The position numbers were made by a program, and so were the translations under genes. A stretch of DNA of 64,000 nt from DAOTZU01 sp034433995 (GTDB lineage Bacteria > Chloroflexota > Anaerolineae > UBA1429): positions 1 through 64,000 of the forward strand of contig DAOTZU010000169.1 of the NCBI GenBank assembly GCA_034433995.1, read 5' to 3'. This document shows positions 58,929 through 64,000 of this stretch, piece after piece; position 1 is the first letter of the stretch, and the number at the start of each line of letters is the position of its first letter. Under the pieces are notes generated by a model, which was not told where the DNA came from, did no database searches, and saw nothing but the letters and a program-made list of their open reading frames with translations.

Positions 58929-61388
58929 ATGGCCAAAGCCGATCTCCATGTCCATAGCAAATTCTCTGACCGCCCATCTGAATGGTGGTGGCAGCGCCTG
59001 GGGGCTGCCGAATCCTATACCGAGCCCGAATTCATCTATCGCACTGCCAAAGCCCAGGGTATGGATTGGGTCACCATCACCGATCACGACCAGATCGCCG
59101 GCGCACTCCAACTCCAAGAGGCGCATCCTCGCGATGTCTTGACCGGCGTCGAGACGACGGCATTTTTCCCCGAAGATGGCTGTAAAGTGCATGTCCTGGT
59201 CTGGGGTTTGAGCGAGGCCGAGTTTCGCGATACGCAGCGTCTGCGCACCAACATCTATGATCTGCGCGACTATCTGCACGAGCATAACCTGGCCCACGCT
59301 GTGGCCCACGCCACCTTTGCCGTCAATGGCCGGCTGACCCTATCCCATCTGGAGAAACTGATCCTGCTCTTTAACGTCTTTGAGGGGCTGAACGGCGGAC
59401 GCAACCGCCTCAACAATGAGACCTGGACGCGCATCCTGCGCGGTTTGACGCCGGAACATTTGGAGGATCTTTATCACCAATACCGCATCGCGCCGGTGGG
59501 CGAGGAGCCTTGGATCAAGGGGTTCACCGGCGGCTCGGACGACCACGGGGGCATCTTTATCGGGCGCACTTATACCGTTGCCGATGGCGCCACGCCGACG
59601 GCTTTTCTGCGCAATGTGATGCAGAGGCGCTCCTGCGCCGAAGGGCGGCAAAACGATTACCAATCGTTGGCCTTTACCCTCTACAAGATCGGCTACGACT
59701 ATGCCCGGGCCAAGGGCGAAGAGCGGCCCAGCCCCATCCTGACGCAGCTTACGGAGATGGTCTTTGACCGGCATGCGCCGACCATCGCGGAGAAGCTGCG
59801 GGTGCGGGCTTTTAAATCCATCAGCAAAAAAGAGCACAAGATTGAGCGCACCTGTCTGGAGCTGATCCATGATCTGCAGGTGCACCATCGCGCGCCGGTA
59901 GACGAGAAGCTGGCCCTCGTCTATCACAAAGCGGCCGGAATCGTGGACGAGTTTGTCAAGATCTTTTGCGAGACCGTCGTGCACGATGTGAAAAAGGGCC
60001 AAGTGGTGCGTTTGGTGCGCGATCTATCTTCTTCTTTACCCGCCGTGTTGCTCTCGGTGCCTTTTCTTTCCACCTTGAAACATCTTTATCAAGGCCGAGC
60101 ACTGCTCAACCAGTTGGAGGTGCGTTTTAGCCCCGGTCGTCCCCGCCAGAAGCGCGTGCTTTGGTTCACCGATACCCTGACCGATCTGAACGGCGTGGCC
60201 ATCACCTTGCGCAAGGTCGGCTGGCTGGCGCATGTCACCGGCCGCCAACTGCAGATCGTCACCTCGCTCGACCCGAACCAGAGCGAGACGAACCTCCCTC
60301 CCAATGTGATCAATCTTCCCACAGCTCACGCGTTCAATTTGCCCACGTATGAGAGCTATGCCATGCGCATCCCCTCGCTCCTCGACGCTCTAGAGCGTCT
60401 CTATCCGTTTGAGCCCGATGAGGTCCTGATCTCCACCCCCGGCCCCATCGGGCTCTTGGGGCTATTGGTCGCGCGGCTCTTCAATGCCCGCAGTGTGGGC
60501 ATCTATCACACCGATTTCACGCTGCAAGCCAAAGAGATCACTGGCGAGGAGACGATTGCGAATCTCCTGGAGGCCTATACCCGCTGGTTCTATTCCTCGG
60601 TGGATGAGATTCGCGTGCCCACTCTGGAATACCGGCGCATCCTGACGGCCCGCGGCCTGGATCCTACCCGCATGAAGCTTTTTCGCCGGGGGATCGATGC
60701 CGAGCTCTTCCGCCCCAGGCCCGAAGGGCGGGCCTATTTGGCCGAACATTTCAACCTCAGGCGTGGGCCAACCCTGCTTTACGTGGGGCGCATTTCCAAG
60801 GACAAGGATTTGGATTTTTTGGGGCAGGTCTATGTGCGGCTCTTGACCCGGCATCCCGATCTCAACCTGGTCATCACCGGCGACGGCCCCTATCTGGCTG
60901 AACTGCGCGAACGCTGGCGACATCTGCCGCGAGCCGTTTTCACCGGGCGGCTCGCCCATGAGGAGCTGCCGCTGGTGTACTCTGGCGCGGATGTGTTTAT
61001 CTTCCCCAGCATCACCGATACCTTTGGGCTGGTCGTTTTGGAGGCTCAGGCCTGTGGGCTGCCGGCCGTCGTCTCCAACGTGGGCGGGCCCCAGGAGATC
61101 GTGACTCCTCACCAGACCGGCTATGTGTTGCCCGCCCGCGATCTGGAGGCTTGGGTGGCCCAAGTGGACGAGCTTTTGCTCATGCGTGAGGCACGGCCAC
61201 GCGATTATGAGGCCCTCCAGGTGGCGGCCCGTGAAATGGTTTTGCATCACTGCGATTGGGACGCTGTCTTGCGTGATCTTTTGGGCGAGGAACCCGGAGC
61301 CGAAAGCGCGGAACCGGCGGCGTCCCCAGAGGCGCAAAAGAATAGCCAGTGGCTCGTCTCGCCCTTGCCGGTAGCGGCCGGATCGTGA
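58929..61388 (+). CDS. PHP-domain phosphoesterase fused to GT4 glycosyltransferase
   Basis: An 819-residue soluble protein. Residues 1-240 are a PHP metal-dependent phosphoesterase: DLHVHSKFSD (H7, H9), ITDHDQIAG, GVETT, VAHATFA, and GGSDDHGG. A helical linker follows (260-400). From about 420 it is a GT-B family 4 glycosyltransferase: WFTDTLTDLNGVA, SVGIYHTDF, the donor-phosphate RGID region, LLYVGRISKDKDLDFL, and the EX7E block SITDTFGLVVLEAQACG. It probably transfers a sugar from a nucleotide donor to a lipid or polyol phosphate, and the PHP part may remove a phosphate from the product. The ATG at 58929 follows AAGGAAAAGG; longer starts lack support. Confidence 0.88.
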   Translation: MAKADLHVHSKFSDRPSEWWWQRLGAAESYTEPEFIYRTAKAQGMDWVTITDHDQIAGALQLQEAHPRDVLTGVETTAFFPEDGCKVHVLVWGLSEAEFRDTQRLRTNIYDLRDYLHEHNLAHAVAHATFAVNGRLTLSHLEKLILLFNVFEGLNGGRNRLNNETWTRILRGLTPEHLEDLYHQYRIAPVGEEPWIKGFTGGSDDHGGIFIGRTYTVADGATPTAFLRNVMQRRSCAEGRQNDYQSLAFTLYKIGYDYARAKGEERPSPILTQLTEMVFDRHAPTIAEKLRVRAFKSISKKEHKIERTCLELIHDLQVHHRAPVDEKLALVYHKAAGIVDEFVKIFCETVVHDVKKGQVVRLVRDLSSSLPAVLLSVPFLSTLKHLYQGRALLNQLEVRFSPGRPRQKRVLWFTDTLTDLNGVAITLRKVGWLAHVTGRQLQIVTSLDPNQSETNLPPNVINLPTAHAFNLPTYESYAMRIPSLLDALERLYPFEPDEVLISTPGPIGLLGLLVARLFNARSVGIYHTDFTLQAKEITGEETIANLLEAYTRWFYSSVDEIRVPTLEYRRILTARGLDPTRMKLFRRGIDAELFRPRPEGRAYLAEHFNLRRGPTLLYVGRISKDKDLDFLGQVYVRLLTRHPDLNLVITGDGPYLAELRERWRHLPRAVFTGRLAHEELPLVYSGADVFIFPSITDTFGLVVLEAQACGLPAVVSNVGGPQEIVTPHQTGYVLPARDLEAWVAQVDELLLMREARPRDYEALQVAAREMVLHHCDWDAVLRDLLGEEPGAESAEPAASPEAQKNSQWLVSPLPVAAGS

Positions 61389-61551
61389 CGCCAACCGTTG
61401 GGCCGGCGACGCGCCATTCCCCAAGATTGGCATCCTGGAGGGCTGCCAGAAGATTGGCGCAGCCGGGCCGATCTCCCGCCGCCGGGATGCCTCTGACCAG
61501 CCTATACCAAAAGCAGTGCGATAAGAGCCGGCCTGGGCTTACCGCCGTGGC

Positions 61552-62709
61552 TTATGCCGGCATCACCACCTCGCAGTAACGCCGGCTCTCGGCGGATTCC
61601 CTGGCCCACAGGCAGGTGAGGGCGCTGAGGATGCCCGCGGCCATGGGGCTGCGAGACGGGGTGCCATCGCGCATGGCCCGCAGGAAATCCAGGCACAGCT
61701 CCCGGTCGCCGCCGAAATGGGGCATCTCGCCGGTGAACTCGATGGTCTCCACGCTGGGCGTGTGGTGCTTGTAGACGCGGATGACGTTCTCGTACCAATC
61801 GAAATGAATGGTCCCCCGATAGCCGTACAGCCGCGCCCCGCGCCGCGCTGCCTTGAAACGGGCAAAAAAGTTCTGCGTGTAGCTGGCCTGGGCGCCGTTC
61901 TCGTATTCCAGAAGGCAGCTCCCCAAATCCTCGTTGAGGATCCCCTTGGCGAATAGGCACATCCGCTGCGACTGGGTATCCACCTTCTCCCCCTGATAGC
62001 GCTGATAAAAGAGGTTGAAGGGGCTTTCGGGGCACGTTTCCCACCGTTCACAATCCACGCAATGCAGGTCAAAGGGCATCTCGCCGCCATAGATCCGTTG
62101 GGCCTTCATGGCGCAGAGCAGCCGGGGCCGCTGATTCAAAAGGTAGGCGATGTAATCCAGATCGTGGGTGGCCTTTTGCAAAAAGAGGCCGCCCACCTGC
62201 TCATAGTTCCGATACCAGCTGTAGTAGTAGACATCGCCATAGGGCACGTCGTTAAAGGCGATGACCTGTTCCACCGTGCCGATGGTATCCGCCTCCAGCA
62301 GTTGCTTCACCGTCTGCACGATGGGCGAGAGGCGCAAAGGGAACGAGACCACCGTGGGCGCGGGGTAATCGCGAAAGGCCGCGTCCAACCGTTTGACCTG
62401 CTCAAAGGTGATGGCCACAGGTTTCTCCAAAAAGAGAGGCAATTTGTAGGGCGCCACCTTGCAGGCCATCTCGGTGTGCAGGTAACAGCGGGTGCCCACC
62501 ATCACCCCGTCCAGTTTCTCCTTTTCCAGCATCTCCTCAGGGGTGGCGTAAAAGACCGTATCCTGCAGGAAAGGATCGTTGGCCGCCTGCAATTCTGGCG
62601 CGCGGGGATCCACAATGGCCGCCACGCGATAGGGGATGCCGTAAACGGCCAACGCTTTGGCCATGCTGGAAACGCGCCCACCGTAGCCGATGATGCCGAT
62701 CTGCAACAT
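61552..62709 (-). CDS. Gfo/Idh/MocA-family oxidoreductase
   Basis: A 385-residue NAD(P)-dependent sugar or inositol dehydrogenase-like protein. The N-terminal loop is IGIIGYGGRVSSMA, the catalytic lysine lies in LEKPVAI, and ATHDLDYIAYL supplies the conserved Asp-His pair. A cysteine-rich loop (CVDCERWETCPES) in the C-terminal domain is typical of a subset of the family and may bind zinc. I chose ATG 62709 because AGAGGTG is six bases upstream; a GTG at 62718 overlaps that site. The substrate is not assignable. The gene is monocistronic. Confidence 0.88.
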   Translation of the reverse strand: MLQIGIIGYGGRVSSMAKALAVYGIPYRVAAIVDPRAPELQAANDPFLQDTVFYATPEEMLEKEKLDGVMVGTRCYLHTEMACKVAPYKLPLFLEKPVAITFEQVKRLDAAFRDYPAPTVVSFPLRLSPIVQTVKQLLEADTIGTVEQVIAFNDVPYGDVYYYSWYRNYEQVGGLFLQKATHDLDYIAYLLNQRPRLLCAMKAQRIYGGEMPFDLHCVDCERWETCPESPFNLFYQRYQGEKVDTQSQRMCLFAKGILNEDLGSCLLEYENGAQASYTQNFFARFKAARRGARLYGYRGTIHFDWYENVIRVYKHHTPSVETIEFTGEMPHFGGDRELCLDFLRAMRDGTPSRSPMAAGILSALTCLWARESAESRRYCEVVMPA

Positions 62710-62763
62710 CTTGTTCACCTCTGCTTCGTGATAGCCCCGCCCACAGGGAGGCCGACTCCGCCG

Positions 62764-62792
62764 ATTATAGGCCTTGCCCCAGGATGGCGCAA
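62764..62792 (-). promoter_or_regulatory. Promoter of the Gfo/Idh/MocA gene
   Basis: Minus strand: TTGCGC (62792-62787), 17 bases, perfect TATAAT (62769-62764). The leader would be about 50 bases. Confidence 0.7.
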
Positions 62793-62852
62793 ACGGCCCA
62801 GGTTGACAGTTATCGCCCCTGGGCTTACCATAGAAAGAGGCGATACTGCCCC

Positions 62853-62990
62853 CCTCTCCCCCGTGGGGAGAGGGATGGGGTGAGGGGGGAAGTGCCGGAC
62901 CTTGGTTTCACCCTCACCCCACCTCTCCCTGAAGGGAGAGGCGCTGCGGCCCTCCCCTCTCCCTGTGGGGAGAGGGACGGGGTGAGGGGA
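62853..62990. repeat. Second cluster of CTCTCCC hairpin repeats
   Basis: Three hairpin units with CTCTCCC/GGGAGAG stems near 62853-62873, 62922-62941 and 62954-62975, with GGGGTGAGGGG linkers. They are of the same family as the 31804-31961 cluster. They occupy most of the 326-base spacer (62710-63035) between divergent genes; the rest holds only the promoter above. Confidence 0.75.
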
Positions 62991-63035
62991 TGGCCCTGTT
63001 GACGGATGCGGCGTTGCTGTGGGAAGGTGAGGACG

Positions 63036-64000
63036 ATGCGGAAAAAACAGTTCCGGCAGGTCAAGCCCAGCGGAGAACAGGAAAATCTCCAAGAAACGTT
63101 GACGGCCATGCGTGGCGACACCTTCCGGGTGATCCTGCTCCTCAGCTTGGTGGCCACGGTGGGCTGGTATCTCTGGGAGAGGATACGGGTGCCGGCCAAT
63201 GACGCCGTGGATGGCGGGCTCTTTATCGTCCCGGTGTTGCTCTGGCTGTGGATCGTCTATCAATTGTTGGATGAGCAGCCGCGGGCGGCGCAGCTCGTCT
63301 ATCTCCTGGGCGGGTTGGTCTTGTTGAGCGGGCACATCTGGTTATTCCAATCGTCGCGGGCGCTGTATCTTTATGGCGTGTTGGCCTTGATCGCCGTGGT
63401 CATTTGGGAGCCTTGGTCCGGCTTGGCCATGGCGGGCCTGGGGATCTTGACGGCCTATCTCTTGCTTTCCTTCGGCGGGACGCGCCTGGGGTCTCCTGCC
63501 CAAGTGACTTTAATGGCGCTGAACACCTTGGCGGTGGTGGTGGTGGGTTGGACCTTGGCCCAGAACTTTGCCTTGGCCGTCAGTTGGTCCCTCACCAGCT
63601 ATGCCAAGGCCAGGGATAGCTTGGCGGCGGTGCAGGCCCGGCGGGCGGAGGTGATCCACCTCAACCAGGAGCTGAGCCGCGCCCGCGAGCGCCTGGAGCG
63701 GGCCAACGCCGCCCTGGTGCGCGCGTGGCGCGCCGCCGAGGAGGCCGAGCGCCGCCAAAAACAGATGACGGCTTACATCAGCCACGAGCTGCGCACGCCC
63801 CTTAACCTCATCGTCGGCTTTAGCGAGATGTTGGTCACCTCACCCGAGACCTACGGCCTGGAGCAGCTCCCGCCCAAGGTGCGCCGCGACCTCAACGCCA
63901 TTTACCGCAGCGCCGAGCAGGTGGCGGCGCTGGTGGATGACGTCTTGGACATGGCCAGCGTGGATGCTGGCCATCTCGCCCTCATGCGCGAGCCTTCGGA
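63036..64000 (+). CDS. Membrane sensor histidine kinase (partial, runs off right edge)
   Basis: The frame starts at ATG 63036, after GGAAGGTGAGG, and stays open to the end (321 codons visible). About six hydrophobic segments between residues 32 and 180 form a membrane sensor. A coiled coil (about 190-240) leads to HisKA with H250 in ISHELRTPLNLIVGFSEML and the second dimerisation helix, DDVLDMASVDAGHL. The ATPase domain lies outside the window. No partner regulator is visible. It is divergent from the Gfo/Idh/MocA gene, with a repeat cluster between. Confidence 0.9.
   Translation, partial: MRKKQFRQVKPSGEQENLQETLTAMRGDTFRVILLLSLVATVGWYLWERIRVPANDAVDGGLFIVPVLLWLWIVYQLLDEQPRAAQLVYLLGGLVLLSGHIWLFQSSRALYLYGVLALIAVVIWEPWSGLAMAGLGILTAYLLLSFGGTRLGSPAQVTLMALNTLAVVVVGWTLAQNFALAVSWSLTSYAKARDSLAAVQARRAEVIHLNQELSRARERLERANAALVRAWRAAEEAERRQKQMTAYISHELRTPLNLIVGFSEMLVTSPETYGLEQLPPKVRRDLNAIYRSAEQVAALVDDVLDMASVDAGHLALMREPS

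Noticed and set aside
61389..61551. Hairpin-like GCGCCATT...AAGATTGGCGC stretch after the PHP-GT gene as a terminator
   Set aside because: The arms are imperfect and there is no T-run; it may be a degraded repeat, but I cannot support a function.
1..64000. tRNA, rRNA, transposase or origin of replication
   Set aside because: I examined the intergenic regions and saw no tRNA cloverleaf, rRNA motif, IS ends with transposase, or DnaA-box cluster; this is by eye only, and tRNAscan-SE and barrnap would be decisive.

Overview
This is about 64 kb of high-GC bacterial chromosome. I see no phage, plasmid, insertion sequence, tRNA, rRNA or CRISPR array. The gene content suggests a member of the Chloroflexota (Anaerolineae/Caldilineae-like). 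It has a type IV pilus locus with no PilP or PilQ secretin and with peptidoglycan-binding LysM domains instead, many multidomain two-component proteins, a tungsten-type aldehyde oxidoreductase, a DUF2723 protein, and dispersed hairpin repeats. The taxonomic call is inference.

Layout. 1-11.4 kb: the end of 6-phosphogluconate dehydrogenase; a minus-strand operon for hydroxyacid/carbonyl metabolism and export (2-hydroxyacid dehydrogenase, a 42-residue ORF, aldo/keto reductase, MFS transporter); a PadR regulator fused to a GH57 glucan-branching-type enzyme; a GntR/LacI chimeric regulator; the SCO1664/DUF3090 pair; a flavin reductase; a glutamine-hydrolase-like gene with murI. 11.4-17.9 kb: a compact arginine operon, argC-argB-argD-argA(GNAT)-argG-argH. 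It has a consensus promoter, a 15-codon leader peptide with tandem AGG arginine codons, and an intrinsic terminator before argC, so it looks like a transcription attenuator. 18-27.1 kb: an SDR epimerase, a GH127 arabinofuranosidase, a hybrid histidine kinase, and a lipid-type module (GNAT N-acyltransferase, acyl-adenylating ligase, acyl carrier protein).

27.3-31.8 kb: a signalling operon with a BldC-like HTH protein, a REC-GAF-HD-GYP c-di-GMP phosphodiesterase, a REC-GAF-kinase, a lone receiver and a small kinase. 32-48.9 kb: the type IV pilus locus on the minus strand, in transcription order pilB (with a receiver domain), pilC, two pilin-like proteins, two PilX-like proteins, pilN (with eight PPC-like repeats), pilO (with LysM), a four-LysM protein, pilM, pilD and pilT. 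The main pilin pilA lies upstream on the plus strand. 48.9-64 kb: a DUF2723 glycosyltransferase, an EEP-family phosphatase, a DNA methyltransferase fused to a nuclease-like domain, a YvcK-phosphomannomutase fusion, a 56-residue conserved-looking protein, an aldehyde:ferredoxin oxidoreductase, a PHP-glycosyltransferase fusion, a Gfo/Idh/MocA oxidoreductase, and the start of another sensor kinase.

The recurring theme is domain fusion: regulator with enzyme, sensor domain with motor ATPase, sugar-nucleotide binder with sugar mutase, wall binder with pilus assembly protein. The c-di-GMP phosphodiesterase operon lies directly beside the pilus locus, which suggests (inference) that the two work together in surface behaviour. 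The strongest candidates for something undescribed are the arginine attenuator and the wall-anchored, secretin-free pilus alignment complex.
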